Origin: Bacillus vallismortis
Lineage (GTDB): Bacteria; Bacillota; Bacilli; Bacillales; Bacillaceae
Reading direction: 5' to 3'
NCBI RefSeq assembly: GCF_004116955.1
Contig: NZ_CP026362.1
Span: forward strand, 1,466,501-1,530,500
DNA length: 64,000 nt
Shown: one piece after another, positions 49,776 through 57,409 of the stretch
Layout: the number at the start of each line of letters is the position of its first letter
Position numbering within the stretch: the first letter of the stretch is position 1
Translations under genes and position numbers: made by a program
The notes under the pieces: model-generated
Databases searched by the model: none
What the model saw: only the letters and a program-made list of their open reading frames with translations
What the model was told of the DNA's origin: nothing

Positions 49776-51779
49776 TTACTTATTGAGTAGTGCTTTGACT
49801 CGGTTCACTACGTTTGGAACTGAGAAGCCGTATTCATTGATGATGGTTTCACCAGGAGCGGATGCACCGAATCGGTCTATGCCGAGCACATCTCCCTCAA
49901 GTCCTGTGTATTTGCCCCATCCGAATGATGCGCCCATTTCAATTGCAAGACGTTTTTTCACATCTGCAGGAAGGACGGCGTTCTTGTATTCGATTGATTG
50001 TTTGTCAAAACGGTCCATTGATGGCATGCTGACAACAGAAACATCGATATTTTCTTTTGCCAATTCAGCCTGCGCTTCAATCGCAAGACCTACCTCAGAG
50101 CCTGAAGCGATGAGAAGAGCGTCAGGTGTTTCGTTTTTAGGTTTAGAAACGACATACGCACCTTTTTCTACTCCTGCCAATGCTTCTTCAGCTGTTTGGT
50201 CAATTGTCGGAAGGTTTTGGCGTGTCAATACAAGCGCTGTTGGCTGTTCAGTGCTTTGCACCGCGAGCTTCCATGCAGCCGCTGTCTCATTGCCGTCTGC
50301 AGGACGGATCAAGGAAAGATTAGGCATCGCACGGAGTGAAGCAAGCTGTTCAACAGGCTCGTGTGTCGGGCCGTCTTCACCAACCGCAATACTGTCATGT
50401 GTGAAGACATATGTGACAGGAAGACCCATTAATGCTGCAAGGCGAATCGCCGGACGCAGGTAGTCAGAGAAGACGAAGAAAGTTCCGCCGAATACACGAA
50501 GTCCGCCATGGAGCGCCATGCCATTTAATGCTGCACCCATCGCAAATTCACGAACACCAAACCAGAAGTTTTTGCCTGAGTAATCAACCGCTGTAAAATC
50601 ACCTTCATTTTTAATTGTTGTTTTGTTTGAACCCGCCAGGTCAGCAGATCCTCCAACAAAGAAAGGAATTTTTTTCGCAAGTCCGTTAAGAACTTCACCG
50701 GATGATGCACGGGATGCCAAGCTGCTTCCTTTTTCATAAACAGGAACCTCTTGATCCCAATCCTTCGGAAGCTCTCCTTTGATTGCCAGTTCAAGCTGTT
50801 CAGCAAGTTCAGGATAAACTTCTTTATATTTATTGAATTGGGCATTCCATTCTTGTTCCTTTTTCTCGCCTGACTCTTTAACCGCTTCAGCGAAATGCTC
50901 ATAAACTTCTGAAGGAACGTAAAAATCTTCTTCATACGTCCACGCGTATGCTTCTTTTGTTAATTTGCTTTCCTCTTTACCAAGCGGAGCACCGTGAACA
51001 CCGGATGTGCCGGCACGGTTAGGTGAACCAAATCCGATCGTTGTTTTCACTTCGATTAATGTAGGTTTCTTTTCATTTTGGCGTGCTTTTTCAATAGCCG
51101 CTGTTAATTCTTCAATATTATTTCCATCCTCAACATAAAGAACTTCCCAATTCATTGCTTCAAAACGCTGCTTCACATTTTCAGAGAATGAACGGTCGAG
51201 ATCTCCATCAAGAGAAATGTCATTAGAATCGTATAATACGATCAGACGGCCAAGCTGAAGGTGGCCTGCAAGTGAAGCTGCTTCAGAAGAAATACCTTCC
51301 ATTAAATCACCATCACCGCAGATACTGTATGTATAATGATCGACTACGTTAAATGAATCGCGGTTGTAAGTTTCCGCTAAATGGCGTTCAGCGATAGCCA
51401 TTCCGACAGCCATGGCAATTCCCTGGCCGAGCGGACCTGTTGTCGCATCAACACCGGCAGTATGTCCGAATTCCGGATGTCCAGGTGTTTTGCTGCCCCA
51501 CTGGCGGAATCCCTTAAGATCTTCGATGCTCAGATCAAACCCGCTTAAATGAAGCATGCTGTATAAAAGTGCTGATCCATGTCCGGCAGATAAAACAAAA
51601 CGGTCACGGTTAAACCAGCCAGGGTTTGACGGACTTACGTTCAAAAATTTTGTCCATAGTGTGTATGCCATTGGAGCTGTCCCCATTGGCATCCCTGGGT
51701 GACCAGAATTTGCTTTTTCAATAGCGTCTATTGAGAGTGTGCGAATGGTAGCAACCGATTTCTTTTCAATTGTATCCAT
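49776..51779 (-). CDS. tkt: Transketolase
   Basis: 667 residues. Thiamine diphosphate motif [19 protein letters not shown], an N-terminal substrate His in [19 protein letters not shown], and [20 protein letters not shown]. The pyrimidine domain carries [20 protein letters not shown] and [20 protein letters not shown]. Transfers two-carbon ketol units in the pentose phosphate pathway. Start ATG 51779 after AAGGAAGGGG. Confidence 0.97.
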   Translation of the reverse strand: MDTIEKKSVATIRTLSIDAIEKANSGHPGMPMGTAPMAYTLWTKFLNVSPSNPGWFNRDRFVLSAGHGSALLYSMLHLSGFDLSIEDLKGFRQWGSKTPGHPEFGHTAGVDATTGPLGQGIAMAVGMAIAERHLAETYNRDSFNVVDHYTYSICGDGDLMEGISSEAASLAGHLQLGRLIVLYDSNDISLDGDLDRSFSENVKQRFEAMNWEVLYVEDGNNIEELTAAIEKARQNEKKPTLIEVKTTIGFGSPNRAGTSGVHGAPLGKEESKLTKEAYAWTYEEDFYVPSEVYEHFAEAVKESGEKKEQEWNAQFNKYKEVYPELAEQLELAIKGELPKDWDQEVPVYEKGSSLASRASSGEVLNGLAKKIPFFVGGSADLAGSNKTTIKNEGDFTAVDYSGKNFWFGVREFAMGAALNGMALHGGLRVFGGTFFVFSDYLRPAIRLAALMGLPVTYVFTHDSIAVGEDGPTHEPVEQLASLRAMPNLSLIRPADGNETAAAWKLAVQSTEQPTALVLTRQNLPTIDQTAEEALAGVEKGAYVVSKPKNETPDALLIASGSEVGLAIEAQAELAKENIDVSVVSMPSMDRFDKQSIEYKNAVLPADVKKRLAIEMGASFGWGKYTGLEGDVLGIDRFGASAPGETIINEYGFSVPNVVNRVKALLNK

Positions 51780-51947
51780 AAAAATCCCCTTCCTTATGTG
51801 TTGTACCCTTACATCATAAATGTCTGACGACTTTTTCTCAACTGTTTCAGCTTAAAATTGAGAGAAACTTGTTGAAATTTGTAACATAAAAGTTTTGCTT
51901 ATAGTATATGCAAAAGAGGAATACGTTATTGCCGTATTCCTCCTATA

Positions 51948-52916
<969 letters not shown>

Positions 52917-53228
52917 CTATCTTACAGTTGCCAATTCATATGCATCCTGATGCTTTTTTTTCAACGGAATCACCAATTCATCTCCCGGCTGGATATCAGT
53001 CGTCTGAAGATAATTTTTATCAGCTACCCATTCAATAAAATCTTGTTTGTTCATTTTCTTTTTATCTGTTACCTGGTCAGCTATAGACCAAAGTGTATCG
53101 CCTTGCTGGACTTCTATTTTAACATACTGATTAAGCTCCTGGCCGTTGCTTGAATATGACAGCAAAAGGATAACCGCGCTCAAAATCACTGTGAACAGAC
53201 CGACAAAAATAATAGATTCTTTACCCAT
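52917..53228 (-). CDS. yneA: SOS cell-division inhibitor YneA (LysM)
   Basis: 103 residues from ATG 53228, 8 nt after GGAGG; the longer frame runs back into the operator region. N-terminal transmembrane helix (SIIFVGLFTVILSAVILLL), then an extracytoplasmic LysM domain (EVQQGDTLWSIADQV, IQPGDELVIPL). It delays septation during the SOS response and is short-lived after cleavage. First gene of yneA-yneB-ynzC. Confidence 0.95.
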   Translation of the reverse strand: MGKESIIFVGLFTVILSAVILLLSYSSNGQELNQYVKIEVQQGDTLWSIADQVTDKKKMNKQDFIEWVADKNYLQTTDIQPGDELVIPLKKKHQDAYELATVR

Positions 53229-53245
53229 GATCATAACCTCCAACA

Positions 53246-53259
53246 GGAATGTTTGTTCG
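53246..53259 (-). promoter_or_regulatory. LexA box 1 (yneA-proximal)
   Basis: CGAACAAACATTCC on the minus strand, a variant of the B. subtilis LexA (DinR) consensus CGAACRNRYGTTYC with a weaker right half. Confidence 0.6.
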
Positions 53260-53273
53260 CTTTTTATAATTTC

Positions 53274-53301
53274 AGTATATACGAACAAATGTTTCTGTCA
53301 A
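53274..53301 (-). promoter_or_regulatory. yneA promoter
   Basis: TTGACA (53301-53296) and TATACT (53279-53274) are separated by 16 nt. The spacer contains most of LexA box 2, so bound LexA would block the promoter directly. Confidence 0.75.
53282..53295. promoter_or_regulatory. LexA box 2
   Basis: CGAACAAATGTTTC matches the consensus at all fixed positions. It lies within the yneA promoter spacer. Confidence 0.85.
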
Positions 53302-53310
53302 TTGTTTTTT

Positions 53311-53324
53311 CGAACCTATGTTTG
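53311..53324. promoter_or_regulatory. LexA box 3 (lexA-proximal)
   Basis: CGAACCTATGTTTG, one position off the consensus at the right end. It overlaps the lexA -35 by 3 nt. Confidence 0.8.
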
Positions 53325-53350
53325 TACTGTCAGGAAAATCATGCTATAAT
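53322..53350 (+). promoter_or_regulatory. lexA promoter
   Basis: TTGTAC (53322-53327), a 17-nt spacer and a perfect TATAAT (53345-53350), 33 nt before the lexA start codon. Confidence 0.85.
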
Positions 53351-53382
53351 CTTCTTAAAATCGACGTTTTGAGGTGCGAAAA

Positions 53383-54000
53383 ATGACGAAGCTATCAAAA
53401 AGGCAACTTGATATCCTCAGTTTCATTAAAGCAGAGGTTAAATCAAAAGGATATCCGCCTTCCGTAAGAGAGATCGGAGAGGCTGTCGGGCTTGCGTCCA
53501 GCTCAACTGTCCACGGCCACTTGGCCCGTTTGGAAACAAAAGGGCTGATCAGACGAGATCCGACAAAACCAAGAGCAATAGAAATTCTTGATGAAGAAGT
53601 AGACATTCCGCAAAGCCAGGTCGTTAATGTACCGGTCATCGGGAAAGTCACGGCGGGATCTCCTATTACAGCAGTAGAAAATATTGAAGAATATTTTCCG
53701 CTTCCCGACCGTATGGTTCCCCCAGACGAGCATGTGTTTATGCTTGAGATTATGGGAGACAGTATGATTGATGCAGGTATTCTCGATAGGGATTATGTCA
53801 TCGTTAAACAGCAAAACACAGCGAACAACGGGGAAATTGTCGTTGCGATGACAGAAGATGATGAGGCTACGGTAAAACGTTTCTATAAAGAGGATACTCA
53901 CATTCGCTTACAGCCTGAAAACCCAACGATGGCACCGATCATCCTACAGAATGTCAGCATTCTAGGGAAAGTGATTGGTGTGTTCAGAACCGTCCATTAA
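53383..54000 (+). CDS. lexA: SOS transcriptional repressor LexA (DinR)
   Basis: 205 residues from ATG 53383, with GAGGTG upstream; an in-frame GTG at 53374 falls in the ribosome site. N-terminal winged helix ([38 protein letters not shown]), self-cleavage site Ala91-Gly92 in KVTAGSPI, catalytic Ser127 in MGDSMIDAG and Lys165 in ATVKRF. Autorepressed through the boxes in the shared upstream region with yneA. Confidence 0.97.
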   Translation: MTKLSKRQLDILSFIKAEVKSKGYPPSVREIGEAVGLASSSTVHGHLARLETKGLIRRDPTKPRAIEILDEEVDIPQSQVVNVPVIGKVTAGSPITAVENIEEYFPLPDRMVPPDEHVFMLEIMGDSMIDAGILDRDYVIVKQQNTANNGEIVVAMTEDDEATVKRFYKEDTHIRLQPENPTMAPIILQNVSILGKVIGVFRTVH

Positions 54001-54028
54001 TCTATTGAACTATCAAATGATGAAATAA

Positions 54029-54060
54029 CCCTCTCTTCCTCGATGAAGAGGGGGTTTCTT
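54029..54060 (+). terminator. Terminator after lexA
   Basis: A 10-bp stem (CCCTCTCTTC / GAAGAGGGGG, one G-T pair) with a 6-nt loop, then TTTCTT. Confidence 0.75.
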
Positions 54061-54064
54061 GTAT

Positions 54065-54134
54065 AAAAAAAAGCAGGCTCGCCCTGAATTTTAGGTGCGA
54101 GCCTGAATAGGAGGAAAAAGAACATCATGTTTAC
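54065..54134 (-). ncRNA. Candidate small RNA, about 70 nt, with anti-Shine-Dalgarno stretch
   Basis: The minus strand carries a sigma-A promoter (54141-54169). About 60 nt after the predicted start is a strong intrinsic terminator: stem CAGGCTCGC / GCGAGCCTG (54097-54105 with 54074-54082), an inner CCT/AGG pairing, and a perfect U8 (54065-54072). The 5' single-stranded part contains UUUUUCCUCCUAUU, complementary to AGGAGGAAAAA-type ribosome sites. The only open frame inside runs through the hairpin and U tract into the lexA terminator, so a protein is unlikely. It could be a trans-acting regulator or a type I antitoxin remnant. I cannot tell whether it is already annotated elsewhere. Confidence 0.5.
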
Positions 54135-54140
54135 ACCACA

Positions 54141-54169
54141 ATTATCCATCAATTGATTGTTGAAGTCAA
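54141..54169 (-). promoter_or_regulatory. Promoter of the candidate small RNA
   Basis: TTGACT (54169-54164), 17-nt spacer, GATAAT (54146-54141). Just upstream of the -35 is a perfect inverted repeat TTTCC-CTCA-GGAAA (54179-54192), a possible activator or repressor site. Confidence 0.6.
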
Positions 54170-54192
54170 GAAATATTCTTTCCCTCAGGAAA

Positions 54193-54351
54193 CTTTTTAT
54201 CAAAATGCTGTCTATCAAATATAGACGTAATCTGCTTAAAAATGTTTCATGTTTAGGTCGGGGAATGATATGGCCTCAGATATTATCGAGGGAGCGCGGC
54301 GATTAAATTAATATGAAAATTTAGCACATAGTTTAGTTAGTTCTTTTTAAT
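54193..54351. other. Intergenic sequence with no recognised feature
   Basis: Together with the small-RNA region and its flanking terminators this fills the 384 bp between lexA and the next gene. Only very short open frames are present (for example 13 codons from an ATG near 54269). No gene supported. Confidence 0.4.
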
Positions 54352-54384
54352 GTAAAAAAACAGCTCACCTTATGATCATGAGCT
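54352..54384 (-). terminator. Terminator of the secreted-protein gene
   Basis: Minus-strand stem AGCTCA / TGAGCT closed by an 11-nt loop and followed by seven Ts, directly after the stop codon. Confidence 0.75.
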
Positions 54385-54810
54385 TCAATCAAAATGAAAA
54401 TATTGAATACCATAACTCCCTTTTACCCGAACATTTGTACAGTTTTCCGAATGTTCTTCTGCAAAGATACGGTATCGATGAAATGGATCAATTGAAATCT
54501 TATCTTGAGCACTAAAATCAAACCAGTTGCCTCTGAATTGTTTCGTGCTCAGCGTGGTATATTGCCCGGTAAGCCCCATCCGTTGAAGTTTAAACTCAAT
54601 CGAACAACTTTTAGCTCCCAAGATCGTAAACTGATAGCCTAAAAAATACTCGATAGCCGGAACATCACTTATGTTTTCCAAAACAAACGACTTAGTGTTG
54701 TCATTTAAAGTAAAGTCGGTTTTGTGATCAAACTCTAATGCTGACGCATGTGTACAAATGCCTAAAAAACACGCCAAAACTGCCGTTAAAACCACTATTT
54801 TCATTTTCAA
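54385..54810 (-). CDS. Secreted protein of unknown function
   Basis: 141 residues from TTG 54810, 7 nt after GGGAGG; an ATG two codons on (54804) is the alternative. Clear signal peptide (MKIVVLTAVLACFLGICTHASA, cleavage near residue 24). The mature part of about 117 residues has two cysteines (KSCSIEF and ENCTNVRV), which could form a disulfide. It has alternating hydrophobic/aromatic residues suggesting an all-beta fold (FTILGAKSC, YRIFAEEHSENC). I do not recognise the family. It lies between the lexA locus and fosB, a place where strains may differ. Confidence 0.75.
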   Translation of the reverse strand: MKMKIVVLTAVLACFLGICTHASALEFDHKTDFTLNDNTKSFVLENISDVPAIEYFLGYQFTILGAKSCSIEFKLQRMGLTGQYTTLSTKQFRGNWFDFSAQDKISIDPFHRYRIFAEEHSENCTNVRVKGSYGIQYFHFD

Positions 54811-54886
54811 TCAAACCCCTCCCTTACCATATTTTACTCTTTCCTCACGTTTATGTATATGTTCTTTGGGAAATCTCGAGGACGCT

Positions 54887-55309
54887 TCAATCATAAAATT
54901 TCATATGTGTTTTTTCCTGTTTATAAAACTGAAGTCTGTCTTGAAGGCTTCCAGTATGAAATTCAAATTTATGGCCGTCAGGGTCGGTAAAATAAATAGA
55001 CTTTCGATCGCGTTCATTTCGTTCTCTGCCAGGCAGAATATTGACATGAAGCCTTTTTAATTTTGCTAATATGTCTTCAAATTCACGATCTTGAATAGTA
55101 AAAGCAATATGTGTATAAGATGCCTTGATGTCATTTCTCGGAATGTCAGGCTCTTCATTAAGTGCAAGCCAGATGCCATTCAAATCAAAATATGCTGTTG
55201 TTCTTCCCTTGACCAGCAGCTTGGCATCAAACACTTTGCAATAAAAATCGATCGATGTGTCCAAATGAGAAACAGAAAATAACAAATGATTGATTCCTTG
55301 TATCTCCAC
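54887..55309 (-). CDS. fosB: Fosfomycin resistance metallothiol transferase FosB
   Basis: 140 residues; GTG start at 55309 after GAGGGGG. Vicinal-oxygen-chelate fold with metal ligands His8 (GINHLLFSV), His67 (YTHIAF) and Glu116 (HKFEFHTG), as in B. subtilis FosB (YndN). FosB adds bacillithiol (or cysteine) to fosfomycin with a divalent metal. A sigma-W promoter lies immediately upstream, linking it to envelope stress. Confidence 0.95.
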   Translation of the reverse strand: MEIQGINHLLFSVSHLDTSIDFYCKVFDAKLLVKGRTTAYFDLNGIWLALNEEPDIPRNDIKASYTHIAFTIQDREFEDILAKLKRLHVNILPGRERNERDRKSIYFTDPDGHKFEFHTGSLQDRLQFYKQEKTHMKFYD

Positions 55310-55344
55310 AATAAAATCCCCCTCTAAGGCTGATCAACCATATG

Positions 55345-55370
55345 TACGTTTTTGCACCAAGAAAGTTTCA
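55345..55370 (-). promoter_or_regulatory. Sigma-W promoter of fosB
   Basis: TGAAAC (55370-55365), exactly 16 nt, CGTA (55348-55345), the ECF sigma-W consensus. The start of transcription would fall about 30 nt before the GTG. Confidence 0.85.
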
Positions 55371-55400
55371 TGCAACAAGAAAGTTTCATGCAACAAGAAA
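55358..55400. repeat. 18-bp tandem repeat at the fosB promoter
   Basis: CAAGAAAGTTTCATGCAA occurs twice head to tail (55358-55375, 55376-55393), followed by a partial third unit (CAAGAAA). Each full copy contains GTTTCA, i.e. the TGAAAC -35 element on the minus strand, so a second -35 copy lies at 55388-55383. Confidence 0.95.
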
Positions 55401-55533
55401 AAAATACCAGTGTAAACAAAATCGGATTGTTTAAAATAATGACTGTTAAATGGGTTCAACTAAATTGCTTAATGTGTTTATCATTCATTTACTGCAAAGG
55501 TTTTTTCATAAAAATAACAATGTAGGTGATCAA

Positions 55534-55986
55534 ATGAAACATCTCATTGCACTAGCCTCAAAGATTGCTTTCACTCTCGCCCTTTTATATGTGATATTAG
55601 ACAGGGTCTACTACGCATCGTTTTTAAGTGTGATGTTGATTGCGATTTTCTTAGGTTTTGTCTCATATCTTTCCGGTGACATGCTCGTTCTTCCAAGAAC
55701 AAACAATATTACAGCTTCATTAGCTGACTTTGGACTTTCATTCGTTTTGATTTGGGTCTTTGCTTTAACCCAAACAAGAAATGATTTTTCACCGTTTGCA
55801 GCCGCTCTTCTTTCCGCTGTCTGCCTGACTGTTTTTGAATACTTTTTTCATCGGTATTTACTGAAGAATGTGCTGGATGAAACATTCCGAAATGAACTGA
55901 CAGCCAGAGATAACACTCTACAATATCAAACAGAAGCCGCTGATGAGATGTATCCTGACGTTACAAACGAGAAGCATGAGGAATAG
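55534..55986 (+). CDS. yndM: Membrane protein YndM (DUF2512)
   Basis: 150 residues from ATG 55534 after TAGGTGAT; earlier in-frame starts lack a site. Four transmembrane segments (LIALASKIAFTLALLYVIL, FLSVMLIAIFLGFVSYL, ADFGLSFVLIWVFAL, AALLSAVCLTVFEYFF), then an acidic tail (DEMYPDVTNEKHEE). DUF2512 family; function unknown. Confidence 0.88.
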   Translation: MKHLIALASKIAFTLALLYVILDRVYYASFLSVMLIAIFLGFVSYLSGDMLVLPRTNNITASLADFGLSFVLIWVFALTQTRNDFSPFAAALLSAVCLTVFEYFFHRYLLKNVLDETFRNELTARDNTLQYQTEAADEMYPDVTNEKHEE

Positions 55987-56014
55987 GAGGCCGACTTATC
56001 GCCTCCTATTTTTC
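55982..56014. terminator. Bidirectional terminator, yndM / yndL
   Basis: Stem AATAGGAGGC / GCCTCCTATT with an 8-nt loop; T run on the + strand. It overlaps both stop regions. Confidence 0.8.
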
Positions 56015-56771
56015 AGTAGTTACTTTTCAGAAAACGGGACATTACTTCTGTAAAATCATAAAATCTCTCATTTTGAGTAACAGATCTGCTTTTTAAAGAA
56101 AAAATGCCGAACAAAGATCTTCTAAAACCTGTGCTCATTTCGATCTGGATACTCAGCCCTGTTTTTGATTTATTTGCAATGTTATTCGGACTAACGCCTG
56201 CATGCGGGTGGTCCGTACTAAGCAAGACAGCAGGAAAACCTGCATTTTGCAGTTCTTCAACTAAACCTGCAGCTCTTTCGCGATCTGTACCGCCAACTTC
56301 AATCTGCTGATCTTCTTCTGCATACCCGTGCAATGAAATGACATATTCGTGGTTTTTCGTCATCCTCAAGGCTCTGGGTTCATCAAAATGCGTGCTCGTA
56401 ATATGCAGTGCAAAATTTCCTGACGATTTTAAGCCTTCAAATACATACATCGAATACTCTTTGCTCAGCTCTCTGGCTACTTCACTTGTCCCGCCTTCAA
56501 TCCCTCCTCCATGAATGGCTAACACAAGGACAGGGTGTCCGGCTTCTTTCGTTACAATACGGTAATCCGAAGGCTCTTCATTGTTTTTTAATTCCTCAAA
56601 ATTCTGATAGACATCTTCAGCGTAAATTGAAGAAATGGGAATGAACATCACAAAAACAATCAATAATTTAACAATTTTAAAAGTTGATGGGAAACGTTTG
56701 ACTATGTTACAATCAACATGCTTCAGGGAATGGAGCAAACGGCGGAGCAGGGATACTTTGGCCGGTTTCAT
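56013..56771 (-). CDS. yndL: Zinc-dependent poly-gamma-glutamate hydrolase-like protein YndL
   Basis: 252 residues. An N-terminal basic stretch precedes a hydrophobic signal-like segment (VKLLIVFVMFIPISSIYA, about residues 34-51), so the protein is exported and the true start could be further in. PghP/YndL fold: VLVLAIHGGGIEGGTSEVAREL with metal-binding His and Glu, then VISLHGYAEEDQQIEVGG and IQIEMSTGFRR near the end. The family cleaves gamma-glutamyl polymers. The ATG at 56771 directly follows the stop of a short upstream frame. Confidence 0.85.
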   Translation of the reverse strand: MKPAKVSLLRRLLHSLKHVDCNIVKRFPSTFKIVKLLIVFVMFIPISSIYAEDVYQNFEELKNNEEPSDYRIVTKEAGHPVLVLAIHGGGIEGGTSEVARELSKEYSMYVFEGLKSSGNFALHITSTHFDEPRALRMTKNHEYVISLHGYAEEDQQIEVGGTDRERAAGLVEELQNAGFPAVLLSTDHPHAGVSPNNIANKSKTGLSIQIEMSTGFRRSLFGIFSLKSRSVTQNERFYDFTEVMSRFLKSNY

Positions 56772-56828
56772 CTACTCCGCCTCTAAGTCCAAATCAACAG
56801 GATGTCGGTTTCTTTGAGGCTTTCGCAC
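56772..56828 (-). CDS. Possible leader peptide upstream of yndL
   Basis: 18 codons from GTG 56828 (VRKPQRNRHPVDLDLEAE), with AAGGAGG 12 nt upstream and a stop TAG that abuts the yndL ATG. This is the only strong ribosome site before yndL, so translation of yndL may be coupled to this frame. No direct evidence of expression. Confidence 0.3.
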   Translation of the reverse strand: MRKPQRNRHPVDLDLEAE

Positions 56829-56965
56829 GAATTCTCTCGTCCTCCTTGTTAAATTTTTGTTAAATTCACAATATTATATACCATTAGCCCGGGCGCTGTT
56901 CTTCCCATTTCTGAATTTATGAAAAGGAATTGGCCCCGCTTGTTTCCCAATTCCCATATCTAACA

Positions 56966-57002
56966 CAAAAAAAACGCACCTGCTCTTGGCTTGTGCATTT
57001 TT
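56966..57002 (-). terminator. Terminator of the yndG-yndK unit
   Basis: Minus-strand stem with arms ATGCAC / GTGCGT (one G-T pair) and a larger internal loop, then TTTTTTTT. Confidence 0.65.
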
Positions 57003-57316
57003 TATTTTCTATCGCTTCTTCGTTTCTTTGCTTTATTCAATTTCATAATGTTTTTTTCAATTTTTCTTATTTTTCGCCTTTGCGGGATTGTTTTCACTTC
57101 ATAATAAACAGCGATAAATCCGCTTAAAGTTACTGCTGCGATGTAAAGAAAACGGCGTTTGATAAATCGGCCAGCGCGTCTGTGATTCCCCTTCTCTTTT
57201 TCCAGCTGTTCGATCACATCTTGATCGAACAGCTGATCGACATACACTTGTTTCATTCCCACTGCAAATCCAGCAGCCAGCCAAAGAACCAGAAATAAAC
57301 TGATATAAAACATCAT
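57002..57316 (-). CDS. yndK: Small membrane protein YndK
   Basis: 104 residues from ATG 57316, close to GGAAGGGA. Hydrophobic N-terminus (FYISLFLVLWLAAGFAVGM), then a charged segment (DQLFDQDVIEQLEKEKGNHRR), a second transmembrane helix (FLYIAAVTLSGFIAVYYEV) and a very basic C-terminus (KLNKAKKRRSDRK). No known motif. Last gene of the yndG-yndH-yndJ-yndK string, 93 nt after yndJ. Confidence 0.7.
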   Translation of the reverse strand: MMFYISLFLVLWLAAGFAVGMKQVYVDQLFDQDVIEQLEKEKGNHRRAGRFIKRRFLYIAAVTLSGFIAVYYEVKTIPQRRKIRKIEKNIMKLNKAKKRRSDRK

Positions 57317-57409
57317 TAATCCCTTCCTTTCCCGTCCAGATGCGGCGCAGAATTGGAATGTAACTGATGGAATCGTTAAACAGCTGTCAGACGAAGTCAC
57401 TTCCTGGTG

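Noticed and set aside
49783..50463. 226-codon + strand frame opposite tkt
   Set aside because: Antisense shadow of transketolase, without translation signals or recognisable domains.
53997..54218. 73-codon minus-strand open frame overlapping the lexA terminator
   Set aside because: It reads through two terminator hairpins and a U8 tract, has no ribosome site, and its composition is that of non-coding AT-rich DNA.
55358..55400. Short tandem repeats as a CRISPR array
   Set aside because: Units are head to tail with no spacers, only two full copies, and no cas genes in the window.
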